A stretch of DNA of 64,000 nt from Limnoglobus sp043780595 (GTDB lineage: Bacteria > Planctomycetota > Planctomycetia > Gemmatales > Gemmataceae): assembly GCA_043780595.1 (NCBI GenBank), contig JAYWCL010000122.1, positions 32,290-96,289 on the forward strand. The letters are read 5' to 3'. Under the pieces are notes generated by a model. The model was not told the origin of the DNA. It worked only from the letters and a program-made list of their open reading frames with translations, and ran no database searches. Both the position numbers and the translations under genes were made by a program. Below are positions 19,828-33,177 of the stretch, in pieces (within the stretch, counting starts at the first letter, position 1; every line of letters begins with the position of its first letter).

Positions 19828-19899
19828 TACGAGCCACCGGGCTTGTCCCGGTGGGAATTGACTCAGATACTCCCGCCGGGATGAACCCGGCGGCTCGTA
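19828..19899. repeat. Nested inverted repeat between convergent genes
   Basis: The outer arms TACGAGCCACCGGG and CCCGGCGGCTCGTA are complementary with one mismatch. Each arm also has its own small hairpin (CCACCGGG/CCCGGTGG and CCCGCCGGG/CCCGGCGG). It lies exactly between the stops of the plus-strand FecR/HEAT gene and minus-strand recJ, so a two-way terminator function is likely. Confidence 0.6.
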
Positions 19900-19901
19900 G
19901 G

Positions 19902-21656
19902 TCAAACCAAATCCGGACTGCGGACGGGGCGGAAGTCGATGACTTCCATTTCGATCGAGCGGTAGCCGTTCCATTCGTTGATTTTTGGTGTGAACACGAC
20001 GGAACAGATGCCACCCGCGGAGACGAGTTCGTCGTAGCGGTCGCCCATACCGAACGCGACGGCGCGCATTTTGATGCTCTGCTGGCGGACGCGGAAGCTC
20101 AGGTGTTGCTCGTTCGTGCCGATCTTTTTTGGTGGGCCTTCGAGCGTCAGATCGGTGGCTAACAGTTTGGGCCGCGGGTTGTCTGCGCCGTACGGTTCGA
20201 GTTTGTCGATGTCTTTGAGTAGCCCGAACGTGAGTGCCATCAGTGGCACCTCGGCGTCGATAATGAGTCGCGGGGCGGGTGTGCCATCGGGGAATTGCTG
20301 GCGCACGTAATCGTTGAATGCGGCGCGGAATTCGGCCAACTTCGAGGGACGCAGTTTCACCCCGGCGGCCATCGCGTGCCCGCCGTGGCCGAGGAGATGT
20401 TCGTCGCACGCGCGCAGCGCCATGTGCAATTCTACGCCGGGAATCGAACGCCCCGACCCCGACGAAGCGGCATCGTTGGCCTTTAAGGCAAGCAAAATCA
20501 CGGGGCGAGCGTATTGGTCCGCCAACCGGCCGGCGACGATCCCGATCACGCCTTGATGCCATTCGGGCGAACCGAGCACGAGTGCGGCATCGTTCGCGAA
20601 TCCTTCGGCTTCGATCATTTCGCGCGCCTGGATGCCGATTTTGCGTTCGATACTTTGTCGCTGTTGGTTGTAGCCGTTCAAGCACTCGGCGAGGTCGTGC
20701 GCCCGCGTTGCGGACTTCGTCGTCAAGAGTTCGACGACGAGCATCGCACACCCGAGGCGACCGGCGGCGTTGAGCCTCGGTGCGATTTTGAAGCTCACAT
20801 CTTCGGCCTTGATCGCAGCGCCTTTAAGCCCAACGACCTCGATGAGTGCCTTTAACCCGAGCGATGGTTTCTCGGCAATGCGTTTCAAACCGTGCTTAAC
20901 GCAGATGCGGTTCTCATCGCGAAGTGGCACCACATCGGCAACGAGGCCGAGCGCACCGAGGCCGACGGCATCGAGCAGGAACTCGCGCAGTTCGGGCGTG
21001 ACTTTGTCGCTGGCGCTGAATCGCTGTGCGACGGCCCACGCGAGTTTGAACGCGACACCCGAGCCGGACAGCCCGCCGAAGGGATAGTCGCCGGGCAGGC
21101 GCGGGTGAACGACTGCCGTGGCGTTTGGGATGTCGTCGAGCATTTCGTGGTGATCGGTGACGATCAAATCCAGTCCGATTCGCCGTGCTTCTTCGGCTTC
21201 CACGATAGCGGTAATCCCGCAATCGACGGTAATCATCAATGCGACGCCGCTCGCTTTCGCTTGCTGAATCGCTTCGATATTCAGGCCATATCCTTCGTCG
21301 AGGCGGTGCGGCACGTAGAAGTCGGCTTTGCCACCGAGTTGTTCGATCAGCCGAATGAGAATGGCGGTGCCGGTCACGCCGTCCGCGTCGTAGTCGCCGA
21401 ACACGCGGATGAGATCGCGGTTGCGGATCGCGTCCGTGATGCGATCGACGGCGGCATTCATGCCCGGCAAGCGGTTCGGCGCGTGCAGCCCTGCGAGTGG
21501 CGATTCGAGGAACCTCAGTGCCTCAGCGGGGTCGGTCACGTGGCGGTTCAACAGCAGTTGCGCGACGACAGCCGGCACGCGGATCTCTGCCGCCAGCCTG
21601 CGGATCGCATCGTCTTGATGGGGCAACAAGTGCCATTGCTTCGCGACAGCAGCCAC
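19902..21656 (-). CDS. recJ: Single-stranded-DNA-specific exonuclease RecJ
   Basis: 584 residues, a normal length for RecJ. DHH-superfamily motifs are intact: GDYDADG at 87-93, VDCG near 144 and TDHHE at 168-171, followed by the second-domain GSPEWHQGVIGIVAGRL and the GHGGHAMAAG segment of the DHHA1 region. The enzyme degrades single-stranded DNA 5' to 3' in recombination and mismatch repair, using divalent metal bound by the Asp/His clusters. It is a single gene, convergent with the FecR/HEAT gene. Confidence 0.96.
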   Translation of the reverse strand: MAAVAKQWHLLPHQDDAIRRLAAEIRVPAVVAQLLLNRHVTDPAEALRFLESPLAGLHAPNRLPGMNAAVDRITDAIRNRDLIRVFGDYDADGVTGTAILIRLIEQLGGKADFYVPHRLDEGYGLNIEAIQQAKASGVALMITVDCGITAIVEAEEARRIGLDLIVTDHHEMLDDIPNATAVVHPRLPGDYPFGGLSGSGVAFKLAWAVAQRFSASDKVTPELREFLLDAVGLGALGLVADVVPLRDENRICVKHGLKRIAEKPSLGLKALIEVVGLKGAAIKAEDVSFKIAPRLNAAGRLGCAMLVVELLTTKSATRAHDLAECLNGYNQQRQSIERKIGIQAREMIEAEGFANDAALVLGSPEWHQGVIGIVAGRLADQYARPVILLALKANDAASSGSGRSIPGVELHMALRACDEHLLGHGGHAMAAGVKLRPSKLAEFRAAFNDYVRQQFPDGTPAPRLIIDAEVPLMALTFGLLKDIDKLEPYGADNPRPKLLATDLTLEGPPKKIGTNEQHLSFRVRQQSIKMRAVAFGMGDRYDELVSAGGICSVVFTPKINEWNGYRSIEMEVIDFRPVRSPDLV

Positions 21657-21936
21657 GGGTGAACCTCGGTGCGTAACCTTTTGCGTATCGGTTCATGCTA
21701 TCCCGATTGATGTGCATTTCCTACGGACACTGCGCAATTGGGCCGTGCGGCACATCCGATTATTCCACTACAAGCGTGCGCCACTTTTGGAATGTCGTGG
21801 AAAATTGTTTAAGTCGCGTCATGGCTGATGCGCGAGCGGTCGATGAAAGGAATAAGGGTTCAGGGGATCGTTCCCTTACACCGGCCTAATCTGCGCGGGG
21901 GCGTACGTGCGGGCCGTACGGAGATTTCACACCGTG

Positions 21937-22464
21937 ATGACTTCCATTCTGTTGACGACGGCCCTCATGACGGGTGCCGACACCGGACCGTGTGGCGATG
22001 GCTGCGCCAAGCCCGGCCTGCTATCGAAGATCAAATCGCGGATGGCATCGATGGGTTCGTCGCCGTGCGAGCCGTGCGGAACTCCGCTCATCGCACGACC
22101 GTTGTTCGGCGATTCGTGCGGCGGCCCCGGACTGCTGACGAAGATCAAAGCCCGCTTCCAGCATGGGGAATCCGCCGCTGCGCCCTGTGCGGATGTCGTG
22201 TATCCCGCAGCGATCGTTGCGAGTACGCCATCGGCGTGTACGCTCGCACCGGCACCGAACGCGGTCATCGTCGCACCGGCGACGGAGGCACCGAAAGTGA
22301 TGCCGAAGCCCGAAGCACCGAAAGCCGTCGAGCCGGTGAAGCCCGTCGCACCGAAAGCCGTCGAGCCGAAGAAAAGTAGCGAAATCTCGATCCCGCAGGT
22401 GCAAGCCCCCGCGAACGATCGCGAGTCGCTGCCGCGCGTCGCGGGGCCGAAAAGCCCATTCTAA
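21937..22464 (+). CDS. Secreted Cys/Pro-rich hypothetical protein
   Basis: About 175 residues. A short hydrophobic leader (MTSILLTTALMTGAD) is followed by two copies of a motif, CAKPGLLSKIKSRM and CGGPGLLTKIKARF, each preceded by Cys-rich text. The C-terminal half is an Ala/Pro/Glu/Lys low-complexity tail with repeats of the type APKAVEPVKP. A start at GTG 21934 or 21907 is also open. It may be a surface or cell-wall protein. No family is recognised. The 280 bases between it and divergent recJ hold no gene and presumably both promoters. Confidence 0.6.
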   Translation: MTSILLTTALMTGADTGPCGDGCAKPGLLSKIKSRMASMGSSPCEPCGTPLIARPLFGDSCGGPGLLTKIKARFQHGESAAAPCADVVYPAAIVASTPSACTLAPAPNAVIVAPATEAPKVMPKPEAPKAVEPVKPVAPKAVEPKKSSEISIPQVQAPANDRESLPRVAGPKSPF

Positions 22465-22482
22465 ATGACGTTTGTTTCGCTC

Positions 22483-22508
22483 GAAGCCAGCGCGAATGCG
22501 CTGGCTTC
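22483..22508 (+). terminator. Hairpin terminator
   Basis: An 11-bp perfect stem (GAAGCCAGCGC with GCGCTGGCTTC) has a GAAT tetraloop and is followed by TTCG. It starts 18 bases after the stop of the Cys/Pro-rich gene, which it probably terminates. Confidence 0.65.
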
Positions 22509-22603
22509 TTCGCTACCTAAATTGTGTGGAACCCCTGGACGCCCACATAGTATAAACCTGAAGCGATATTTTACGCACGGATGTACGCGGATCAGGGGGC
22601 ACG

Positions 22604-23179
22604 ATGAGCGGCGGAACCGGTGTGGGTGGCGGTGAGGTTGCGACGAAAATTTCCCGTCTGATGGAAGAACGGGGCTGGAATCAAGAAGACTTCGCACGAA
22701 TATCGAAATTGAATCGACATACCGTGCGGCACATTTTGAACGGCGGGCCGAATCGGCGATTGCGGAACGCCACCGTCAGCCAGTGTGCGGAGGCACTCGG
22801 GTTGACAGTGAACGAACTCCGTACGTTGCCGCTCGAACGCCTGTTGCCGCGGATGCACGGCAAACCGCCCGCCGACGAGGAAGCCCTCAAGGTTCTCCAC
22901 GATCGCGCAACGCTGCCGGACTTGGTGAACTGGCTCGATCGCAACCGAGATCGTGCCACCGAACTGCGGCCCGATGAGATTCTCGAACTGCTCGAATTGC
23001 AAAATCCGGGTGGCCCACTCGAGAAACTCGGCGTCGATCGCTTCGTCGATCAAATCGAACGCCGTCGCGCACTCGTTCACAAGATTCACGCCCTTGCGGC
23101 GACGGAATACGTCGAGATGCTCGAGACGCTCATCGGCCTATTGTTCGACAAAGTCACGCAGGCGGCCGCGAAGCGGTGA
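22604..23179 (+). CDS. XRE-family helix-turn-helix regulator
   Basis: 191 residues. An N-terminal Cro/CI-type HTH (about 12-70) shows ISRLMEERGWNQEDFARISKLNRHT and a typical recognition helix with RHILNG. The remaining 120 residues are helical with several Leu/Glu runs and may mediate dimerisation or ligand sensing. The ribosome site is a GGGGG run 4 bases before ATG. Its target is not evident, although the upstream Cys/Pro-rich gene is a candidate. Its last 26 bases overlap the end of the convergent Cys-rich gene. Confidence 0.85.
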   Translation: MSGGTGVGGGEVATKISRLMEERGWNQEDFARISKLNRHTVRHILNGGPNRRLRNATVSQCAEALGLTVNELRTLPLERLLPRMHGKPPADEEALKVLHDRATLPDLVNWLDRNRDRATELRPDEILELLELQNPGGPLEKLGVDRFVDQIERRRALVHKIHALAATEYVEMLETLIGLLFDKVTQAAAKR

Positions 23180-23732
23180 CTTCGAGATTTTCGACCGCGC
23201 GACTATATTCGGTACTCGCCATCCCTTGCGTTTTGTCCTTGAATTCCTGACGTGCGTGTAGGCCGAGGCGACGATACAGATGCGTCGCGTTGCACGTGAA
23301 CCCCGGTTCGCCGCAACGCATTCCGGGTAGCAACGCGAACGCGGTGCGGCGTCGCACATCGGTGCCGCCCATTCGCGTCGGGTGAAGCAGACAACCCGCT
23401 CGCGAACCTTCGAGGTAACCGAGGAACGCACAACAGCTTCGGTTGGCGAACCACGTGCGGATTAGTGGACCGAAGCCCGGTATCAAGAATAGCGGTGCGA
23501 ACAGAAGTGGCGAGAACCGACGCGAGCGAAGTTCGAATAAAATCCGTGCGAGAAATGATGGCGGGTGATTCGATGTCCCGAACGATCTTTGAAATCGTTC
23601 GGTTTGCCTGCGGAGTTTGACAATGAGTGACGCGTCACTCAGTTTCTTCCCTCGGCAACAAGCGACGCACGACTGCGTGCGAGTCTGGCAGAGTGGGGCC
23701 GGGTTCGCTTCGATTACTTCGAGGTGGTGCAT
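23154..23732 (-). CDS. Cys-cluster hypothetical protein
   Basis: About 192 residues from ATG 23732, which overlaps the end of the upstream zinc-ribbon gene by 19 bases; the open frame can be extended to 23789. Cysteines come in clusters: C-x6-C-x2-CC near residue 15-26, CC before a hydrophobic segment end, GCLLHPTR, and C-x6-C near GMRCGEPGFTC. The pattern resembles YkgJ-like metal or Fe-S cluster proteins with the CLLHP signature. A hydrophobic stretch (SPLLFAPLFLIPGFGPLI) precedes the second cluster. Chance long ORFs rarely keep such Cys spacing, so I take it as real. Confidence 0.6.
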   Translation of the reverse strand: MHHLEVIEANPAPLCQTRTQSCVACCRGKKLSDASLIVKLRRQTERFQRSFGTSNHPPSFLARILFELRSRRFSPLLFAPLFLIPGFGPLIRTWFANRSCCAFLGYLEGSRAGCLLHPTRMGGTDVRRRTAFALLPGMRCGEPGFTCNATHLYRRLGLHARQEFKDKTQGMASTEYSRAVENLEVTASRPPA

Positions 23733-24166
23733 TTCGGGCACGGTTTCACTCTGTTTAAGTAATGAAAACCGCACTCCGGGCAGGACCACACTTTCCCTCG
23801 CGTCATCTCGTCGATCATCTCCTCGGACCGCGTCGGCGACATGCCCAATCGCTCTAACTTACGGCGAATCGTCTCGATGCTCTTTCCCGCTTCGAGTTCC
23901 TCGTAAAGCTCAGCCGCGTAATCTTGCGAAGAATCTTTCGGCGCTCGATAGTCGAGAACATCTTCGCGGAACGCACCGCCGCACTCGCGACATTCGACGT
24001 GCCGTTCCGAACCGCCCACGGGGAAGAGCGGGATGAAGTATACGGTGAACCACGGTCGCGTCGATTTCAACTTGTACGGCACTTTTTCGGAACAACGCGG
24101 GCAGTGAAACTCCCCGCTATCGACGGTCCACGAGATCCCGCGCGACCCGAAGAAAATAATCGGCAT
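23714..24166 (-). CDS. Zinc-ribbon protein
   Basis: About 150 residues from the Met of MPIIFFGSRG. It has three Cys-pair units: CPRC, CREC and, at the C-terminus, CPEC plus CPKC. The middle is a hydrophobic segment WFTVYFIPLFPVG typical of the zinc-ribbon family of small proteins that join a ribbon to a membrane-adjacent region. An SPTRSEEMIDEM helix links the ribbons. The protein may be a cytoplasmic scaffold or nucleic-acid binder. It overlaps the following Cys-cluster gene by 19 bases, suggesting coupled translation. Confidence 0.75.
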   Translation of the reverse strand: MPIIFFGSRGISWTVDSGEFHCPRCSEKVPYKLKSTRPWFTVYFIPLFPVGGSERHVECRECGGAFREDVLDYRAPKDSSQDYAAELYEELEAGKSIETIRRKLERLGMSPTRSEEMIDEMTRGKVWSCPECGFHYLNRVKPCPKCTTSK

Positions 24167-24185
24167 GTGTAGCAATCCTCAAGTA

Positions 24186-24323
24186 GCCCCAGGGGTACGA
24201 CGTAAGACGTCTAACCCTGGGCTAAAAGATCGAACCCCGTTGGGGTAAATGCATAGCCAGTTCTTACCCCAACGGGGTTAAATCCGGTAGCCCAGGGTTA
24301 GACGCTTCGTCGTACCCCTGGGC
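24186..24323. repeat. Long palindromic element, copy 1 of 2
   Basis: Arms of about 35 bp, CCCAGGGGTACGACG with CTAACCCTGGGCT and their complement, enclose a second inverted repeat AACCCCGTTGGGGTAA/TTACCCCAACGGGGTT. The whole folds into a two-tier hairpin. The element is present in opposite orientation at 29706-29844. It lies between gltB and the zinc-ribbon gene. Confidence 0.8.
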
Positions 24324-24336
24324 GAGGCTTGTAGGA

Positions 24337-29049
<4,713 letters not shown>

Positions 29050-29351
29050 GTTAAAGGGGCCGAGATTCGTCTACAAGTGTTAATCGTAACATCGCTCATT
29101 CTAACGACAAGAGGCATTTCACGGCGTGGGGTTCGGGCGAAGGGACGATCGCGAGAAATGATTTGCGTGCGATTCGCGAACTGAACGAAAAATACGCCAG
29201 AGTCTTGTAACCGATAATTTGAGTCGTTACAACACGCACAGTGCTGGGAGTTGCGGTGACGCTCGATCACCCACCTAGCTCCGTCGCGTGACTCACTTAT
29301 CGCCTCATGCAATACGCGACCGATCTCACGAATTTTTGAAAGGACCATACG
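29050..29351. other. Divergent intergenic region, no gene recognised
   Basis: These 302 bases separate gltB (minus) from the 34-residue membrane protein (plus). No open reading frame, repeat or RNA gene stands out. The promoters of both neighbours are expected here. Confidence 0.4.
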
Positions 29352-29456
29352 ATGGACTTCATGAGCAATCCGGTTTACCTCGGTATCATGGTCGTAGCTC
29401 TGATCGGGCTGATCGCATTTTACTTCATCCAAAAGAAGAAGCAAAACGACGACTGA
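29352..29456 (+). CDS. 34-residue single-pass membrane microprotein
   Basis: ATG at 29352 has a GAAAGGA ribosome site 8 bases upstream and runs to TGA at 29454-29456. The product is MDFMSNPVYLGIMVV, then a hydrophobic stretch to about residue 26 (FYFI), then the charged tail QKKKQNDD. It is one membrane helix with a basic C-terminal flank, so the N-terminus is likely outside. A hairpin terminator follows within 30 bases. Its own ribosome site, terminator and membrane composition support a real gene, although no family is recognised. Confidence 0.7.
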   Translation: MDFMSNPVYLGIMVVALIGLIAFYFIQKKKQNDD

Positions 29457-29484
29457 GTCACGCGAGATCGCATCGCCCGACCGC

Positions 29485-29529
29485 CGCGCCAGCAAGGGGA
29501 AGATCCGATTCCCGTCGCTGGCGCGTTTT
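29485..29529 (+). terminator. Rho-independent terminator of the microprotein gene
   Basis: CGCGCCAGC pairs with GCTGGCGCG across a 23-base loop that can itself form GGGGAA/TTCCC. TTTT follows directly. Confidence 0.7.
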
Positions 29530-29705
29530 GAAGTTGCGCAATTTTGCAGTTCAACAGGCAATCGCCGTAAAATTGATACGGGTCGCGGCAGAAACGGATA
29601 CTTTCACACCCCCAGTGCCAGTTTTGTAGCGGCGCGATCCTCATGTCGGGGCACCCCAAGTGATGTGAAGTTGGGCTTTCTGTCGCATTTCCGCGACGAC
29701 TAGTT

Positions 29706-29844
29706 CACCCAGGGGTACGACGAAGCGTCTAACCCTGGGCTATGGGATTTAACCCCGTTGGGGTAATTATTGGCTATGCATTTACCCCAACGGGGTTCCA
29801 TCATTTAGCCCAGGGTTAGACGTCTTACGTCGTACCCCTGGGTG
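29706..29844. repeat. Long palindromic element, copy 2 of 2 (inverted relative to copy 1)
   Basis: It has the same two-tier palindrome as 24186-24323 but reversed: the CGAAGCG variant arm comes first and the CGTCTTACG variant arm last, with the AACCCCGTTGGGG stems inside. It fills much of the 482-base gap between the microprotein gene and the convergent DUF58 gene. The remaining bases show no gene. Confidence 0.8.
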
Positions 29845-29938
29845 TACTGGCATATGGAAACGCATCTATCCCAAATGCCCCGCTTCATTGCGCAACTTCA
29901 AAACTTGCGCGTCGGGCTAACAAGATCAGATTTCTCAA

Positions 29939-31309
29939 CTACGCCAGTTCCGCCGAGAATGCGTAATCGGCGGGCGTCGGGATGGCGTTGCGGTCGCCGA
30001 GGGCCATGATGTCTTGCTCGGAGTTGACGTAACGCACGTCGCGAATGCCTTCGGCGATGAGCCTCCCGTGTGCGACGACGCGGGTGTCGCTGCCGTCGTC
30101 GGCGAGGCCGATGAGGATCGCCGAGATGGCGAAACCTTGCCGGCGCATCTGGCCGAGAGCCACCGAAGTTTCAATCGTCACGCGGGGCAGCACCGCAATG
30201 ATCGTGGCATCGCGCGGCAGTCGTGGCGACACTTCGAGCAGAAAATCGGCGAAGGTGCGACCGTCAGTTTGTTCGAGGCGCGCCAACGTTTCGCGGATTT
30301 TATGAAACTGATCGTAGCCGCGCCGCGTCTCGACGATCACCGGCCGCAACCGGTCGTTCTGCAATTTCTCTTCAAATTGCGAACGCGCTTCGTATCGCGT
30401 CGTGTAGCCTTCGGGTGCGGTTTCGTCTTTGCTTTTCAGGCTTTCTTCGCGAATGCGATCCGTAGCATCGCGGCCGTTGCTGGCGATGCCGATCTGCTGA
30501 TTCAAAATCACGACCGCGTTCGCCACCGAAACCGCCGTCGTGATCGCGAGTTCGGAGCGAATCGGCTCGCCCTTTTTCGGGTAACCGTCGGCGTGAAAGT
30601 CGATCAGAATCGTCGCGCCGGCCAGTGAGGTCGGCTCGTAAATGCGGCTATGCAGCACGCCAGTTCGCGCCGTGGCCCGCCAGTTGATGCGTTGCAGCGG
30701 GTCACCGATCTGGTACGGTCGAACGCCGGCCGTGCGCGTGGGATCCTCGAACAGCATGTTCGCCAGACGGATTTCGCCGATCGGCCGCGTCGATGCAAAA
30801 TCGAACGTCGTGATCGAAAGCACCTTCGGGTAAACGAGCACGAAAACCGGTTCGGTGAAGACCTTGTGCCGACGGTGCAACCCGAATACATCGCCCGTCT
30901 CAGCGAACATCGGGCCGACCTGGTAGTAGCCGCGCAGTGCGAAAATGAGCTTGTATTTGACCGTCTTTTCGCCATTCGCGCGAATGAACAACACCCGCAG
31001 ACGGCTCCCCTTCAGCGAGAGTCGCCGTTGCACGATCGCCTGTTCCGCGATGCGATCTTCGACCAGCACCCACGGCACCGGGAACCGCCCCGCGTTGCGA
31101 ACCTTGACGATCACTTCGACCGTGCCACCCGGTTCGAGCGGCTCGGTTTTGCAGATGCGCTCCGCCGTCAGATCGACGATCCACGTGCGTGCGAGGTAGC
31201 GGCTTAACAGCATGACGCCGAGCAAGACATACCCCGCAAACGCCACCAACCCCGCCTGCAACACCAGCGCCAAACCGAGTAGAACGACGATGACAATGAA
31301 CAGTCGCAT
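29939..31309 (-). CDS. DUF58 family membrane protein
   Basis: About 456 residues from the Met of MRLFIVIVVLLGL; an in-frame GTG/ATG 33 bases upstream is less likely. Two short membrane helices (about 1-35) are followed by a beta-rich domain and the DUF58 core with FEDPTRTAGVRPYQIGDPLQRINWRATART. A vWA-like C-terminal half (LIDFHADGYP; IAVLPRVTIE) follows. DUF58 proteins usually sit in operons with a MoxR AAA ATPase and help assemble metal or envelope complexes; no MoxR gene is adjacent here. The protein is probably anchored with its bulk in the cytoplasm. Confidence 0.9.
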   Translation of the reverse strand: MRLFIVIVVLLGLALVLQAGLVAFAGYVLLGVMLLSRYLARTWIVDLTAERICKTEPLEPGGTVEVIVKVRNAGRFPVPWVLVEDRIAEQAIVQRRLSLKGSRLRVLFIRANGEKTVKYKLIFALRGYYQVGPMFAETGDVFGLHRRHKVFTEPVFVLVYPKVLSITTFDFASTRPIGEIRLANMLFEDPTRTAGVRPYQIGDPLQRINWRATARTGVLHSRIYEPTSLAGATILIDFHADGYPKKGEPIRSELAITTAVSVANAVVILNQQIGIASNGRDATDRIREESLKSKDETAPEGYTTRYEARSQFEEKLQNDRLRPVIVETRRGYDQFHKIRETLARLEQTDGRTFADFLLEVSPRLPRDATIIAVLPRVTIETSVALGQMRRQGFAISAILIGLADDGSDTRVVAHGRLIAEGIRDVRYVNSEQDIMALGDRNAIPTPADYAFSAELA

Positions 31310-31365
31310 GGTGGCATTTTCCGGGATAGTCAGGCAATACAATCAACGCCGTGAATGATTTAAGA

Positions 31366-31554
31366 ATTGAAGACAACCACGGAATTCACTGAAAACACGG
31401 AAACAGAATAACAGGTGCATTCCCTCATCTCGCAGGATGATTTGTTAAAGAAACATCAAACAACAAGCGAAATAATCCTTCGCGGCAATGCAATGCAGGC
31501 TCTTCATTTTGGCGTTTTCATTTCCTGTGTTCCGTGTTTTCCGTGGTGAATTCT
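31366..31554. repeat. Inverted repeat, ACCACGG family (second copy)
   Basis: The arms AACCACGGAATTCACTGAAA and TTTTCCGTGGTGAATTCT lie about 150 bases apart and can pair. The sequence is related to 875-972. It lies between ftsY and the DUF58 gene. Similar ACCACGGA...CACGGAA palindromes are common between genes in Planctomycetes and relatives. Confidence 0.65.
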
Positions 31555-31564
31555 GGCCTTCTAT

Positions 31565-32485
31565 CTACTCATCCGATTTGTCGAACAGGGCCGCGACGAA
31601 CGCATCGGGGTCGAACGGTTCGAGGTCTTCGATTTGCTCGCCGACGCCGATGAATTTCACGGGCAGACCGACGCGCTGTTTGATCGCGAAGATCGCGCCG
31701 CCTTTCGCGCTGCCATCGAGTTTCGACAAGATAATACCCGTACATTTCACCGTTTTGCGGAACGCCTCGGCCTGAAGCACCGCGTTCTGCCCCGTCGTCG
31801 CATCGAGCACCAAAAAGACTTCGTGCGGGGCACCGGGTATCTGCCGCGCGACGACTTTGTGAATCTTTTCGAGTTCGCGCATCAGGTGCGATTGCGTGTG
31901 AAGCCGCCCGGCGGTATCGACGATGAGTACATCGAATTCGCGGGCCTTCGATTTCTCGCAAGCATCGTGCGCCACCGCCGCCGGGTCCGACCCTTGCTGT
32001 TGTTTGACGATGTCGCAACCGATTCGCCCCGCCCACACGGTCAGTTGTTCGACCGCCGCCGCACGATAGGTATCGCACGCCGCCACGCAGACCTTTTTGC
32101 CCTCGGATTGCAAACGAAACGCGAGTTTGGCAATCGATGTCGTCTTGCCCGACCCGTTGACGCCGGCGATCATAATCACCGTCGGCCCAGCCGGTGCGTA
32201 GTGAATCCCTTCGCTCGGATCGGCGAGTAAATCGCGGAGTTCCTGGCGAACGAACAACTTGACATCTTCGCCGACTTCTCTGTCGAAGAAGCCCTTCCGC
32301 ACTCGGTCGATAATCTCCGCAGTCGCGACGGTGCCGACGTCCGCAAGGTAAAGCCTTTTCTCGAGATCGATCAAAAATTCATCGTTAACCCGGCGGTTTC
32401 CGTTGAAGAGATCGACGATGCCACTAAAGACGTTCCGCGTCTTCGTGAGGCCCTTTTTGATTTTGGTAAATAGCCGTCCGAGCAT
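31565..32485 (-). CDS. ftsY: Signal recognition particle receptor FtsY
   Basis: 306 residues: the NG domain with a short N-terminal lead and no acidic A domain, as in many non-enterobacterial FtsY. The P-loop GVNGSGKTT is at 108-116, followed by ACDTYRAAAVEQL, DTAGRLHTQSHLMREL and SKLDGSAKGG, all GTPase signature elements. It pairs with the SRP GTPase Ffh to dock ribosomes at the membrane. The start ATG is preceded by a CG-rich segment without a strong ribosome site. Confidence 0.96.
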   Translation of the reverse strand: MLGRLFTKIKKGLTKTRNVFSGIVDLFNGNRRVNDEFLIDLEKRLYLADVGTVATAEIIDRVRKGFFDREVGEDVKLFVRQELRDLLADPSEGIHYAPAGPTVIMIAGVNGSGKTTSIAKLAFRLQSEGKKVCVAACDTYRAAAVEQLTVWAGRIGCDIVKQQQGSDPAAVAHDACEKSKAREFDVLIVDTAGRLHTQSHLMRELEKIHKVVARQIPGAPHEVFLVLDATTGQNAVLQAEAFRKTVKCTGIILSKLDGSAKGGAIFAIKQRVGLPVKFIGVGEQIEDLEPFDPDAFVAALFDKSDE

Positions 32486-32559
32486 GATCGCGGTGCCTCG
32501 CCGAGAATTGCAGTGAATGCGACATTCTAGCAGTTCCCACAGGAATGCCGAGGCCAGCG

Positions 32560-32683
32560 GTTTAGCCGCGCCGCGTAGTCTTCGGAGCGAAGCGCGGGCT
32601 CGATGTATCGGATGAAATCGCGAATGTTACGAGAGTTCACGCCTCGCGCTTCGCTACGCAAAGCCTACGCGGCGCGGCTAAAC
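32560..32683. repeat. Inverted repeat with 20-bp GC-rich arms
   Basis: GTTTAGCCGCGCCGCGTAG at 32559-32577 is the complement of CTACGCGGCGCGGCTAAAC at 32665-32683. A further partial repeat, GAAGCGCGGGCTCG against CTCGCGCTTCGC, lies inside. It is upstream of the ftsY start and borders the 21-bp-iteron repeat element. Confidence 0.7.
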
Positions 32684-32698
32684 GAATCCCGATTTAGC

Positions 32699-33050
32699 CT
32701 CACCCACACGATTCCGCAGAGTCAAAAAATCGGGGACGATTTGACGTAACCCGGAATTCGCGACGTGCGCGGAGTGACGTAAAAGTGTCGCGAAATGACA
32801 TAGAATTGTCGCGTCCGGTCGATTTTGTGTCGATGTTGGTCGATTTTAGGGCGCATTCGGTCGATTTTATGTCGGTACATTCGGCTTATGTTAGATCGAC
32901 AACACTCGACGTAACTCACAACAACTGTTCGCGTTACGGGAAAAACCCTCGAAACAAATCCGCGTAAGCCGATCGAAAAGTGTCCTTTTGAGACCCAAAA
33001 ACACCCCAAAACATGGTTTTGGCGTCTCCGCAATTCTGACTTACGTCGAT
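32699..33050 (+). repeat. Dispersed ~350-bp iteron-bearing element, copy 1
   Basis: One of three copies with 48691-49038 and 62022-62374. It starts CACCCACACGATT...GTCAAA, has an inverted terminal repeat (CGACGTAAGTnnnAATTC type; 32741-32761 and 33030-33049), and three GGTCGATTTT units at 32817, 32838 and 32859, exactly 21 bp apart. An ORF across it (minus, 32722-33033) is a by-product of the repeats, not a gene. With 32560-32683 it fills the 692-base divergent gap between ftsY and the membrane protein gene. Confidence 0.85.
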
Positions 33051-33098
33051 AATGAGAGCAGATTTCACTGGCCAGTATGCAACGTTCGATCTCGCCCG

Positions 33099-33127
33099 TT
33101 GACCGGGTTGGCCCCGTTGCCTACGAT
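33099..33127 (+). promoter_or_regulatory. Putative sigma-70-like promoter
   Basis: TTGACC (33099-33104) and TACGAT (33122-33127) are separated by 17 bases, about 50 bases upstream of the membrane protein start at 33178. Nothing else in this 128-base stretch is gene-like. Planctomycete promoters are poorly defined, so the call is tentative. Confidence 0.4.
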
Positions 33128-33177
33128 GTACCCTTCGTGCGGATGAATCGATTGTAACGGATTAGCGGAGCGAATGG

